NCBI RefSeq assembly: GCF_014873945.1
Contig: NZ_JADBEC010000002.1
Span: 1,364,001-1,428,000 of the forward strand
Length of the DNA: 64,000 bases
Source of the DNA: Rhizobium viscosum
GTDB lineage: Bacteria; Pseudomonadota; Alphaproteobacteria; Rhizobiales; Rhizobiaceae
Direction: 5' to 3'
Made by a program: the position numbers and the translations under genes. Of the stretch, positions 43,968-52,448 are shown one piece after another; the stretch's first letter is position 1; every line of letters starts with the position of its first letter. The notes under the pieces are model-generated. The model saw only the letters and a list, made by a program, of their open reading frames with translations, was not told the DNA's origin and made no database searches.

Positions 43968-44815
43968 CGGCGGTGTGCGAGACCTTGGGTGTCGCCCGAT
44001 CCAACATAGCGGAACGTGTGAAGCAACGTCCTTCCAGAGCCAGAGGGCGGCCGCCGCTCGCCGATCAGGAACTGATGGATGAGATCAAGACGGTCATCGA
44101 CGACATGCCGACCTACGGATACCGCCGGGTTCACGCGATCCTGCGCCGTAAAGCCCGCAGCGAAAACCGCCCATGGCCGAATGCCAAGCGCGTCTACCGG
44201 GTGATGAAGGTTCACGGCATGCTTCTTCAGCGCCATACCGGTGCAATCGACACGCGCCGTCACGATGGCCGCGTCGCCGTCGAGCAATCGAACCTGCGCT
44301 GGTGTTCAGACGGGTTCGAAATCGGCTGCGACAACAAGGAGAAGGTCCGCGTTGCCTTTGCCCTCGACTGCTGTGACCGCGAGGCCATTGCCCATGTCGC
44401 GACAACCGAGGGCATCAAGAGCGAGGACGTCCAGGACCTTGTCATCACGGCTGTTGAGAACCGCTTCGGTCTCATCAACACGCTTCCAAAGCCAATCGAA
44501 TGGCTGACGGACAACGGCTCCTGCTTCATCGCAAAGGACACCAGATCGCTGCTTATCGATATCGGCATGGAGCCGCGCTCGACACCTGTTCGAAGCCCAC
44601 AATCCAACGGCATGGCCGAAGCCTTTGTGAAGACGTTCAAGCGGGATTATGTCTCGGTCAACCCCGTTGCCGATGCCCAGACGGTCATCGACCAACTGCC
44701 AGTCTGGTTCGAGCACTACAATCGCTTTCACCCTCACAAAGCTCTCGGCTACCGCACGCCAAAAGAATTCCTGGCCGACAAGACGCGCCAGCCCTCGTTC
44801 ATTGGATCAATTTGA
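43964..44815 (+). CDS. IS3-family transposase OrfB (integrase core)
   Basis: 283 aa, overlapping OrfA by 4 bp (ATGA). HTH_21-like start, then the DDE core: Asp in ALDCCDREA, Asp in WLTDNGSCF, and Glu in SNGMAEAFVKTFKRDY. Typical of the IS2 subgroup (WCSDGFEIGCDNKEKVRVAF). Confidence 0.92.
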   Translation: MTAVCETLGVARSNIAERVKQRPSRARGRPPLADQELMDEIKTVIDDMPTYGYRRVHAILRRKARSENRPWPNAKRVYRVMKVHGMLLQRHTGAIDTRRHDGRVAVEQSNLRWCSDGFEIGCDNKEKVRVAFALDCCDREAIAHVATTEGIKSEDVQDLVITAVENRFGLINTLPKPIEWLTDNGSCFIAKDTRSLLIDIGMEPRSTPVRSPQSNGMAEAFVKTFKRDYVSVNPVADAQTVIDQLPVWFEHYNRFHPHKALGYRTPKEFLADKTRQPSFIGSI

Positions 44816-45087
44816 TGACAGTTACTGTGATATTGGGTTCGGAATACGATAAGACCCTACGAACAACGGTCATGGATGTTATGGGGCAGCTTGGTGCTTC
44901 AGTCGAAAGCCGGAATTGGTCCGTTGCGGGTTCGCAGGAAATTGAGACCGTTCAGGCGCGATTGGCCGGACAAGAAATCATTATAGAGGCAGAAAGCTAT
45001 ATTGGCCTTTCCATTACTGGCGATGAGGACATGATCAATGAAATCTCCGAGCGAGTGAGGCAGGCCAATCAAACTACCCCAACCTGA
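44815..45087 (+). CDS. Passenger gene inside the IS element
   Basis: 90 aa; its ATG overlaps the OrfB stop (TGATG), so translation is coupled. It ends 29 bp before the IS right end, thus inside the inverted repeats. MTVTVILGSEYDKTLRTTV, VESRNWSVAGSQEIETVQA, EIIIEAESYIGLSITGDEDMINEISERV: a small alpha/beta-looking protein of unknown family. IS3 elements normally carry only orfA and orfB. Confidence 0.7.
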   Translation: MTVTVILGSEYDKTLRTTVMDVMGQLGASVESRNWSVAGSQEIETVQARLAGQEIIIEAESYIGLSITGDEDMINEISERVRQANQTTPT

Positions 45088-45784
45088 TCCTGTCCGGTAT
45101 TTTGGGAGCAACTACACCCTATCGATTCCATGCTCGATTTTACCGCCGGTGAACTCGACAGCCTGGCCCTCTGCCAAGTCAGCGCCTTCCGACAGGTACC
45201 GGTGATCGATGATGACGGCGTTATCGTTGCCGAGTCTGGCGCGATCGCCCTGTACCTCGCCGAGAAGGCGGGAGAGCTTATTTCCGCCGATTTCATCGGA
45301 CGCGCTCGAGTCGCTCAATGGTGCTTCGCCGCGCTGACAACGGTCGAACGGCCGTTGTCGCAGATCGATGGGATCGATGCCGGCAACCTAGGCACCGTCG
45401 AGCGGGGGCGGTGCTGGTACAGGACGCCCGCCGCTGGTTTGCCCGACTGGAGCGCTGGCTCGAAGGCCGCGAGTGGATTGCGTGTGAGATGTTTATCGAG
45501 CTGCCATTCTCCTCGCCACAGTCCTGCGTCAAGATCGGCCATACTGATCTCCTCGACCGATACGCGCGGCTAAGCGCTTATTACGCAAGGGCTCTGGCAC
45601 GTCCAGCGTGGCAGCGTACGCGTAGCCTTTGCGCCGCGCACAGCGGCGTGCAACGGTTCGCTTAGCGACGGGGCGCCGCTCCTGCGCGGTTCGGCGGTTG
45701 CCACGGCGGCCGGCCTGGCGATCCTCGTGATCATTCACGGCCTCGATAGGCTTAGGCAAAGTCTGTCACGATACGACTTCGCCT

Positions 45785-45809
45785 GGAACATTCATAGGCC
45801 TCTGCAGTT
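45785..45809 (+). promoter_or_regulatory. EcfG promoter for the SDR-PPC-TPP operon
   Basis: GGAAC at 45785-45789, 17 nt, GTT at 45807-45809, 37 bp before the ATG at 45846. Confidence 0.7.
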
Positions 45810-45845
45810 ACGGCTCAACCTCGCTGAACGGGAGAGGAAGACTTC

Positions 45846-46607
45846 ATGACTCGCTTCGAAAACAAGGTGGCGATCGTCACCGGGGCTGCCTCCGGCATGG
45901 GAGAAGCGACTGCGCGCCGTTTTTCCGTCGAAGGCGCCAAAGTAATGCTGGCCGATCGGGATGCGGAGAAGCTGCGCAAGGTCGCATCCGAGCTGCCGCG
46001 GGAGCGAACGTTGGTGAGAGTGGTCGATGTCTCGCAGTCAGAGGCGGTCGACGCCATGGTACAGAACGCCGTCGACGCATTCGGCCGGCTGGACATCATC
46101 GTCAACAATGCCGGCGTGCATGAACGCGGAGAGCCGCAGGACATCAGCGACGAACAATGGCGCAAGGTAATGGCAACCGATTCTGACGGCGTCTTCTTCG
46201 GCTGTCGCGCAGCCATTCCGCATCTGGAAAAGGCCAGGGGCGTGATCATCAACACTGCATCGGTCTCGGACACAGGCGGCGACTGGGCCATGAGCCCTTA
46301 CAATGCGGCCAAGGGCGCGGTCGTCAACCTGACGCGTGCACTGGCACTTGATCTCGGCAGGAAAGGTATCCGCGTCAATGCGGTCTGCCCGAGCCTCACC
46401 CGCACCGGCATGACCGAGGACATGCTGAAGGACGAGAAGCTGACCGCGAAATTCCTGGAGCGCATTCCCCTCGGTCGGGTCTGCGAGCCGGAGGAAGTAG
46501 CAGCCGTCATCGCCTTCCTCGCAAGCCCGGATGCAAGCTTCGTCACCGGCGCCATCATTGCCGTCGACGGCGGCGTCTCTGCGTCGAACGGCCAGCCGGG
46601 CCAATAG
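45846..46607 (+). CDS. Short-chain dehydrogenase/reductase
   Basis: 253 aa, GGGAGAGG upstream. TGAASGMG cofactor loop, NNAGVHERG, catalytic YNAAK, and the C-terminal FVTGAIIAVDGGVS. Classical SDR of the FabG type; substrate unknown. First gene of a three-gene operon. Confidence 0.9.
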   Translation: MTRFENKVAIVTGAASGMGEATARRFSVEGAKVMLADRDAEKLRKVASELPRERTLVRVVDVSQSEAVDAMVQNAVDAFGRLDIIVNNAGVHERGEPQDISDEQWRKVMATDSDGVFFGCRAAIPHLEKARGVIINTASVSDTGGDWAMSPYNAAKGAVVNLTRALALDLGRKGIRVNAVCPSLTRTGMTEDMLKDEKLTAKFLERIPLGRVCEPEEVAAVIAFLASPDASFVTGAIIAVDGGVSASNGQPGQ

Positions 46608-46616
46608 GAGGGGCTC

Positions 46617-47048
46617 ATGAAAAGCAGGCTACTTGGGGAACGCAGTTTTATCCTCGTGCTCAACGATGGCGAGGAGGCGTTCCAGGCGATCGGCCGTTTC
46701 GCCGAAGAAAAGCGAATCATCGGCGCATCGCTGACGGCCATCGGCGCCTTTAGCCATGCGACCATCGGCTTCTTCGATTTCGCCACCAAGACCTATCGGA
46801 AAATACCGGTCGAAGAGCAGAGAGAGGCACTGAGTGCCATCGGCGATATCGCGACCGGCGACGACGGCAAGGCCAGCCTGCACCTCGATGTCGTCCTCGG
46901 CCTTGCCGACGGCTCGACCCGCGGTGGCCATTTCATCGAGGGAATGGTCCATCCGGCGCTGGAAATCATCGTGCGTGAAAGCCCTATCCGTCTGCGCCGG
47001 CGTAAAAGACCGGAGCTCGGTATCACGTTGACCGATCCCGAAGCCTGA
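46617..47048 (+). CDS. PPC-domain (DUF296) protein
   Basis: 143 aa, AGGAGG upstream, 9 bp after the SDR. The PPC fold shows GASLTAIGAFSHATIGFFD, LHLDVVLGLADGSTRGGHFIEG and VHPALEIIV. These proteins form trimers with a conserved His; plant versions carry AT-hooks, bacterial ones do not and their role is unclear. Confidence 0.85.
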   Translation: MKSRLLGERSFILVLNDGEEAFQAIGRFAEEKRIIGASLTAIGAFSHATIGFFDFATKTYRKIPVEEQREALSAIGDIATGDDGKASLHLDVVLGLADGSTRGGHFIEGMVHPALEIIVRESPIRLRRRKRPELGITLTDPEA

Positions 47049-47108
47049 GGGGCACGCTGGCGACAACGCAACAGCAATGAATCATCAAAGCTTGCGAGGA
47101 GATTGATC

Positions 47109-48896
47109 ATGGCCACCACCGTCGGCGATTTCATCGTGGAACGGCTGCATACCTGGGGCGTGCGACGCATGTTCGGCTATCCGGGGGACGGCATCAACGG
47201 TGTCTTCGGGGCGCTAAACAGGGCCCCCGACAAGATGGAATTCATCCAGGCCCGGCATGAGGAAATGGCCGCCTTCATGGCCTCTGCCTATGCCAAATTC
47301 TCGGGCGAACTCGGTGTCTGCATCGCCACGTCGGGGCCGGGCGCCAGCCATCTGATCACCGGCCTCTACGATGCGCGCATGGATCATCAACCGGTGCTGG
47401 CGATCGTCGGCCAGCAGGCGCGGCGGGCGCTCGGCGGCCATTACCAGCAAGAACTGGACCTTGCGTCGCTTTTCAAGGATGTCGCTTCGGATTTCGTCCA
47501 GCAGGCTTCGATGCCGGCGCAGGTTCGTCACCTGATCGACCGGGCGGTGCGGATCGCAATTGCCCGCAGGACGGTAACGGCGATCATCCTGCCAAACGAT
47601 CTCCAGGAAATGCGTTACGAGGAGCCGGAAAAGAAGCACGGCACGATCCATTCCGCTCCCGGCTATCGCGCGCCGCGCATCCTGCCGCATGGCGAGGATC
47701 TGCAGGCTGCCGCCGACATCCTTAATGCGGGACGGAAGGTCGCGATGCTGGTCGGCGCCGGCGCGCTCGGGGCGACGGACGAAGTGATGGCGGTTTCCGA
47801 CCGCCTGAAGGCTGGCTGCGCAAAGGCGCTGCTCGGCAAGGCGGTGCTTCCCGACGACCTTCCGTGGGTCACCGGTTCGATCGGCCTGCTCGGCACGGAG
47901 CCCTCCTGGGATCTGATGCAGGATTGCGACACGCTGCTCATGATCGGCTCCGGTTTTCCTTACGCAGAGTTCCTACCCGAAGAGGGCCAGGCGCGCGGCG
48001 TGCAGATCGACATCAAGCCCGACATGCTATCGCTGCGCTATCCGATGGAACTGAGCCTGACGGGCGACGCCGCCGAGACATTGCGCGCGCTGCTGCCGCT
48101 GCTTGAGGACAATCCGGACGGTTCCTGGCGGGCATCCGTCGAAAAGAAGGTCGCACTCTGGTGGAAAACGCTGGACAGGCGGGCCGAGGTAAAAGCCAAT
48201 CCCGTCAATCCGCAACGCGTCGTCTCGGAATTGTCGGAACGGTTGCCAGACAATGCCGTGATCACCTGCGATTCCGGCTCCTGCGCCAACTGGTATGCTC
48301 GCGACCTGAAGATCCGGCGTGGCATGATGGCCTCGCTCTCCGGCGGCCTTGCCTCCATGGGCGCCGCCGTGCCCTATGCCATCGCTGCGAAATTCGCTCA
48401 TCCTGCGCGGCCGGTCATCGGATTGGTCGGCGATGGCGCCATGCAGATGAACAACATGGCTGAGATGATCACCGTCGCCAAATACTGGCAGGGCTGGCAG
48501 GATGCCTGCTTCGTCATCTGCGTCTTCAACAACGAGGACCTCAACCAGGTGACCTGGGAACAGCGCGTCATGGAAGGCGACCCGAAATTCGAGGCGTCCC
48601 AGACCATCCCGAACGTACCCTATCACGCATTCGCGGAACTGATCGGCCTGCGCGGCATCTATGTCGACGACCCGGAAAGGCTTGGCGATGCCTGGGAAGC
48701 GGCGATCCATTCGGAAAAACCTGTCGTCCTGGAGGTCAAGACCGATCCGGACGTGCCGCCGCTGCCGCCGCACATCACGTTCGAGCAGATGCAGCACATC
48801 ACCTCCGCGTTGACGGCCGGCGATCCGAACGAGGCTGGCATCATATCTGGTACCTTCCGCGAGCTCTTCTCCGGGTGGCTGTCGCGTTCGAGCTAG
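47109..48896 (+). CDS. Thiamine-pyrophosphate enzyme (pyruvate oxidase/YdaP type)
   Basis: 595 aa from the ATG at 47109 with GAGGAG upstream. Catalytic Glu in ARHEEMAAFMASAYAKFSG, and the TPP/Mg motif GDGAMQMNN to NNEDLNQVTWEQR. Domain order PYR, central FAD/rossmann, PP as in the POX/acetolactate synthase family. The reaction on pyruvate is probable; such enzymes appear among general-stress genes in Bacillus (YdaP). Confidence 0.88.
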   Translation: MATTVGDFIVERLHTWGVRRMFGYPGDGINGVFGALNRAPDKMEFIQARHEEMAAFMASAYAKFSGELGVCIATSGPGASHLITGLYDARMDHQPVLAIVGQQARRALGGHYQQELDLASLFKDVASDFVQQASMPAQVRHLIDRAVRIAIARRTVTAIILPNDLQEMRYEEPEKKHGTIHSAPGYRAPRILPHGEDLQAAADILNAGRKVAMLVGAGALGATDEVMAVSDRLKAGCAKALLGKAVLPDDLPWVTGSIGLLGTEPSWDLMQDCDTLLMIGSGFPYAEFLPEEGQARGVQIDIKPDMLSLRYPMELSLTGDAAETLRALLPLLEDNPDGSWRASVEKKVALWWKTLDRRAEVKANPVNPQRVVSELSERLPDNAVITCDSGSCANWYARDLKIRRGMMASLSGGLASMGAAVPYAIAAKFAHPARPVIGLVGDGAMQMNNMAEMITVAKYWQGWQDACFVICVFNNEDLNQVTWEQRVMEGDPKFEASQTIPNVPYHAFAELIGLRGIYVDDPERLGDAWEAAIHSEKPVVLEVKTDPDVPPLPPHITFEQMQHITSALTAGDPNEAGIISGTFRELFSGWLSRSS

Positions 48897-49033
48897 GCGC
48901 ATCGTTCGTCGCTTGACGGGATCCTGGCCATCTCTCGCCCGCAACGACCTGGCTTGTGCTGCAGGTACTCCCGGGCCTCGATGGCGCAAGACCTGCGGAA
49001 AAACAAGGCGATATCGCAGCGACACAACCAACA

Positions 49034-49186
49034 TCAGAGCCCCGCTGAACTCGCGGGAACCCAGACACGGGTCGCTGGCGTATGACCCGCCGTCATCGCC
49101 AAACCGCCGACCATAATCGCCATGGCTACCAAAATGAGGATAAGTGGAAAGGCAAATCCAGAAGGCTTGGGTTCGTTGTAAATCAT
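49034..49186 (-). CDS. 50-aa membrane peptide
   Basis: Encoded from the ATG at 49186 with GCAGGAGG 6 nt upstream. One helix (FPLILILVAMAIMVGGLAM) between a short polar start and a Thr/Val/Pro tail. It follows the DUF1236 gene after a strong hairpin and may share its transcript. Confidence 0.6.
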   Translation of the reverse strand: MIYNEPKPSGFAFPLILILVAMAIMVGGLAMTAGHTPATRVWVPASSAGL

Positions 49187-49202
49187 GGAAATCCTCCTGC
49201 GA

Positions 49203-49231
49203 CCCCGGCGGTGTTGAGGACACCGCCGGGG
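49203..49231 (-). terminator. Strong hairpin between the DUF1236 gene and the 50-aa gene
   Basis: CCCCGGCGGTGT, 5-nt loop, ACACCGCCGGGG: perfect 12-bp stem, no T-tract. It is either an inefficient terminator or an RNA processing/stability element. Confidence 0.55.
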
Positions 49232-49239
49232 ACTGCCTG

Positions 49240-50067
49240 CTAGGCCGAGATGATGTAGACGATCGTGAGTGCATCGGGATCGACGATAACGATCCGGCCG
49301 TCCGCAAGGAGGAAGAAGCGGTAGCCTTCGTATGCCGGCACGATCTTCACAATACGCGGCGGCAGCCGTTCGAGGCGAACCTTCTTCGAAATCCTGGTTC
49401 CGACGGACACCGTGAAGTCGACTTCCTTCACAGGCTGAACATGAACTTCCTTAACGACCTGTCTGATTTCGGTCTGCTGCTCGACGGTGACGTTCACGTT
49501 GGTCTTGGTATTATTGACGTTCGTTTCCGTAGAGCTTTTGTTGGAGGTCGACGTGTTCTGATCGGTCGCCTGCTTCGATGTATCACCGCTCTTCGTCATG
49601 GTGCCAGACGAATTGGAGTCCTGCGCGCCGCTCTTCGAACCTGTCGTGGCGGATCCGCCGCTCTCGCTCGTTCCCCCCTTGGCATTGGACTTCTTCTCGG
49701 TCGTGGTGGCGTCAGAATTGTCCGACGAACCGGACTTGGATTTCGTTTCCGTGGAAGACTTCTGCTTGTCGGAGCCTCCGCTTCCCTTCTGTCCCGACGG
49801 CTGGCCCTTGCTTTGCGGGCAAGCTCCCGAAGCGTCCGGGGTACAGTTAGTGCCCGAGGTTGCTGCACCAGACTGCGACTGATCAGTCTGCGAGCCGGAC
49901 TGTGAATCTGAGGTGGTGTCGGTCTTTGAACCCGAACCCGGTTGCGTTTCGGCCTGCGATCCGGACTTTGTTGCGCCGCTGCCTTGTGCTGCGGCAGGCA
50001 GGGTGGCAAGTGGCGATACGCTGAGCGACAACGTTGCCACGACCACGGCGAGATGATGGTTTCTCAT
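49240..50067 (-). CDS. DUF1236 protein with long Ser/Gly/Thr-rich region
   Basis: 275 aa from the ATG at 50067 with GGAGAT upstream. Signal peptide to about residue 28 (LATLPAAAQ). Residues 30-190 are low-complexity, rich in Ser, Gly, Thr, Gln and Lys. The C-terminal DUF1236 part (QQTEIRQVVKEV, VSVGTRISKKVRLERLP, YRFFLLADGRIVIVDP) is preserved. Periplasmic, unknown function. A degenerate copy of its start appears at 63609. Confidence 0.82.
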   Translation of the reverse strand: MRNHHLAVVVATLSLSVSPLATLPAAAQGSGATKSGSQAETQPGSGSKTDTTSDSQSGSQTDQSQSGAATSGTNCTPDASGACPQSKGQPSGQKGSGGSDKQKSSTETKSKSGSSDNSDATTTEKKSNAKGGTSESGGSATTGSKSGAQDSNSSGTMTKSGDTSKQATDQNTSTSNKSSTETNVNNTKTNVNVTVEQQTEIRQVVKEVHVQPVKEVDFTVSVGTRISKKVRLERLPPRIVKIVPAYEGYRFFLLADGRIVIVDPDALTIVYIISA

Positions 50068-50175
50068 GATTGATCTCCGGGCAATGGGCACGACATGTCG
50101 TCTCCACGTTCTCGCGAAGTGCATGCGTGCCCTTTTTTTATGAATGGACGGCAACGCCGCCTGGCGGTCAGTTTG

Positions 50176-50191
50176 GTGACGTGGACGTCAC
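50176..50191. repeat. 16-bp perfect inverted repeat at the end of the DUF1236 gene
   Basis: GTGACGT-GG-ACGTCAC spans the stop codon of the gene at 50188-50583. Could be a weak terminator or a protein-binding site. Confidence 0.4.
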
Positions 50192-50583
50192 TGGATGACC
50201 TGGATCACCTTCCTCGACGAAGGCTCGACGATTACGCGCTCATCGTTGACGATCGCATAAGAGTATTTGGGTTCATCGGGGATCGGCGTTACGACGACAG
50301 TCTCCGGGAGCGGCTGCCCGACGACAACCTTTTCCTTCACGACGACGCGCGTCTTTGGCGCCGGCGCCTGCTGAACGTAGGTGACCACCTTCTGCGGTGG
50401 GGGGTCGATGACACTGCCGGCCACACCGCCGACAATGCCACCGACAGCGGCGCCGACCGGACCACCAACGACCGCGCCCGTGGCGGCACCACCGGCAGCA
50501 CCCGTGACGGTCGATGACTGAGCAAATGCCGAGCCGGACGCCATCAGAAGCGCGGCCGCAATTCCTACTGCTTTGATATTCAT
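50188..50583 (-). CDS. DUF1236 protein with glycine zipper
   Basis: 131 aa, AAGGAGG upstream. Signal peptide (MNIKAVGIAAALLMASGSAFAQ), a glycine-zipper segment (GAAGGAATGAVVGGPVGAA), then DUF1236 (VVVKEKVVVGQPLPETVVVT, YAIVNDERVIVEPSSRKVIQVI). The paralogue at 63207-63512 lacks the glycine zipper. Controlled by a composite box/EcfG promoter. Confidence 0.85.
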   Translation of the reverse strand: MNIKAVGIAAALLMASGSAFAQSSTVTGAAGGAATGAVVGGPVGAAVGGIVGGVAGSVIDPPPQKVVTYVQQAPAPKTRVVVKEKVVVGQPLPETVVVTPIPDEPKYSYAIVNDERVIVEPSSRKVIQVIQ

Positions 50584-50623
50584 CTGTTTCCTCCTTATAG
50601 CGGTCTTTTCCGCTGTGGGATCA

Positions 50624-50648
50624 AACCGAAAAGGAAGGCGCGTGTTCC
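50624..50648 (-). promoter_or_regulatory. EcfG promoter under tandem boxes
   Basis: Minus strand: GGAAC at 50648-50644, 17 nt, GTT at 50626-50624, for the DUF1236 gene starting at 50583. Confidence 0.7.
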
Positions 50649-50654
50649 AGACTA

Positions 50655-50690
50655 GGGACTTCAGTCCGTGGGGGTTAGGACCTTGGTCTT
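50655..50690. promoter_or_regulatory. Tandem GGAC-GTCC boxes
   Basis: GGGACTTCAGTCCG at 50655-50668 (6 bp from the -35) and AGGACCTTGGTCTT at 50677-50690, centres 22 bp apart, i.e. two helical turns. Confidence 0.65.
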
Positions 50691-50711
50691 ATCGTCCCGG
50701 AAGCCTAACCC

Positions 50712-50984
50712 TTATTGGCTCGGGAAGCGGCTTAGCATCCGGTCCTGGACATTGTGGAAGCCAACGATGATCGCAGCTATCGAAATCGCTTTGTCCCGGT
50801 CAGCCGCATTTGTGATGTAGCCCTCGAGGAGGGTGACCGGTCCCAGCATCCGGATCGTAATGGCGCTGCTGTCGATGTCTGGGTCCGCCGAGAGCGCGGA
50901 GTGGATCGTGGCGACCGTCGACGCAGAACTATGGCCTTGCGAGCAGCACTGTTCGTGGCTGAAACTGTCAGGACCAAATATCAT
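50712..50984 (-). CDS. BON-domain protein
   Basis: 90 aa from the ATG at 50984, GGGAGG upstream. The BON pattern is visible: TVATIHSALSADPDIDSSAITIRMLGPVTLLEGYITNAAD, then IAAIIVGFHNVQDRML. No signal peptide, so cytoplasmic. BON domains bind membranes or phospholipid and are frequent among stress proteins. Confidence 0.8.
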   Translation of the reverse strand: MIFGPDSFSHEQCCSQGHSSASTVATIHSALSADPDIDSSAITIRMLGPVTLLEGYITNAADRDKAISIAAIIVGFHNVQDRMLSRFPSQ

Positions 50985-51065
50985 AGTTCCTCCCTGTTCC
51001 CCCCTCAAAGGAACATCGTATCTATCGTGACACTAATATGAGTGACGCCGCTAAAGCTTGCCAGA

Positions 51066-51079
51066 CGGACTTAGGTCCC
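51066..51079. promoter_or_regulatory. GGAC-GTCC box upstream of the BON gene
   Basis: CGGACTTAGGTCCC, 82 bp upstream of the ATG at 50984. No GGAAC at the 6-bp position; the promoter below it is not identifiable. Confidence 0.5.
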
Positions 51080-51730
51080 ATTGGACTATCGAACGTGTGG
51101 AAGGGTTCCTCATTACGACTGGCTCGGAAGGCGCCATAAGGCTTGGCACACTAAGCTGAATGCGGTGGCATGACGGCGCTGCACCGACCGACGTGCCAGC
51201 AGCCCTTGCTCCTGTCGTCACGGCCATGCACAGCGTGAAACGGATTATTTCGACCGGTGCTCGGTGACATCGTTTTGCGGACTCGACGCTCACCAATATC
51301 GGAGTACGATGGGGACATCGCCACCATGGCCTATCCGTTGGCGGTGGCGGCTGGGAGTGACGTCGTACTCTTGCCTGCGAAGCAGGAGAGGCGATGACCA
51401 TCCGAGCTCATCCACCCCATACAACGCCACGTATCTCCGGGGCCTGCTCTATCGACGGGCGTCCGCCTATACGCCCAGGCATCCGATGCGCATCAGGATC
51501 GTGGACGCCGGGAAGATGCATCGGCTCGGGATCGACACGGGCGCCGAAGACCATGCCTCCTCGGAAAAGGGTGGACGAAAGGGCGGCGCAGCGGCAGCAT
51601 CACGAACCAAGGAAGAGTGTTCCCGCTAAAAAGGCCGCAGCGACCCGAAAACGCAGCGAGCACCACGCTCATCATTGATCTGGAGACGGCGTCATCATCG
51701 ATTGGCGCCGCCCCTGTGAAGAGGCCTGTC
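51080..51730. other. Stretch without a confident gene
   Basis: A short frame near 51553 encodes a basic Lys/Arg/Ala-rich peptide (MPPRKRVDERAAQRQHH) that may be a relic or a tiny gene; nothing else stands out. Confidence 0.3.
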
Positions 51731-52027
51731 ATGCCGAAAAAGAAATCGAAGCGGAAGCGGTCAGAGGACGTGACCGAGAAGAGCGACGGGATGGACCTTG
51801 AAGGCGGGGTTTTCACACAGCGCAGCGCCAAGAAGATCGCGGACTCACTAAAACAGTCGGCGGAGGAAAGCCCGCGGAGAAAGGCCAGTCCATTCCAATC
51901 TGCCATGTCGATGCTGACGTTCTACATCAATCGCGCCGGCAAGCAGTTGTCCAAATCTCGGCTTTCGACATTGCATCGAGCCAAGGACGAATTGCGGAAC
52001 GATTTCGGCAAGCAGCAGAAGCGCTGA
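51731..52027 (+). CDS. DUF3175 protein
   Basis: 98 aa from the ATG at 51731, GAAGAGG upstream. A Lys-rich start is followed by the DUF3175 core: LEGGVFTQRSAKKIADSLKQSAE, then SPFQSAMSMLTFYINRAGKQL and a C-terminal RAKDELRNDFGK. Small basic protein, frequent in rhizobia; possibly nucleic-acid binding (inference from charge). Confidence 0.8.
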   Translation: MPKKKSKRKRSEDVTEKSDGMDLEGGVFTQRSAKKIADSLKQSAEESPRRKASPFQSAMSMLTFYINRAGKQLSKSRLSTLHRAKDELRNDFGKQQKR

Positions 52028-52448
52028 CATGCTGCTGTTGCGTGCTCCCTTGTCCGAGACCCCAGCCGGATGATGTCTGTCTGAACCGGGGAACAAATCC
52101 ACTCTGAGCGGCTTCTCACTCCGAGATTGCGTGCATTTGCGCGCGCCACGACGGCGGCGTTGGTCTTTTCCCGGAAATAGCCTTCGCATCGAAGGCGTTC
52201 GGCCGCGGTCAGCAGCTTGGGATTGACGCGCGTTGCGCCGAGTATTCTGCGGATCTGTCGCTCAGGTTTCGGATGTAATCCGGGAGTGCACGGCCGGCAT
52301 TCTCTATCCCGTTGCTGCCCCCAGCCCATGAACGTCGCCGCCGTCGCGAGCGATGATCTGAATTTGCGGATTGTCTCTTGCACGAGAAGGAACCCGACTT
52401 TCCAGACGTCTGCGGTCAGTGGATGGGTGGGATCGTGTCTTGACCCGC
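52028..52448. other. Intergenic stretch, nothing supported
   Basis: Frames on both strands are broken and show no family signature. Confidence 0.35.

Larger units (their letters stand above)
43508..45116 (+). mobile_element. IS3-family element (IS2-like), 1609 bp
   Basis: Ends TGTAGTGCCCCCCTAAAT (left) and, reverse-complemented, TGTAGTTGCTCCCAAAAT (right): imperfect inverted repeats of about 21 bp ending TG/CA. A 5-bp target duplication CCCTA lies at 43503-43507 and 45117-45121, and removing the element restores the GLPY codons of the GST. It carries orfA, orfB and a third gene. Confidence 0.9.
43407..45665 (+). pseudogene. Glutathione S-transferase, split by an IS element and frameshifted
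   Basis: The N-terminal thioredoxin-like part (MITLYGFGRIHRKMLG and ALEETGLPY) ends at 43507. Beyond the IS the rest follows: LDFTAGELDS, QVPVIDDDGVIVAESGAIALYLAEKAG, then in other frames DARRWFARLERWLEGREWIACEMF and DLLDRYARLSAYYARALARPAWQRT. At least two further indels (near 45127 and 45400) show decay beyond the insertion. Confidence 0.85.

Noticed and set aside
48027..49307. Long minus-strand frame of about 426 codons
   Set aside because: Antisense to the TPP enzyme; His/Arg/Gly-rich translation without any motif.
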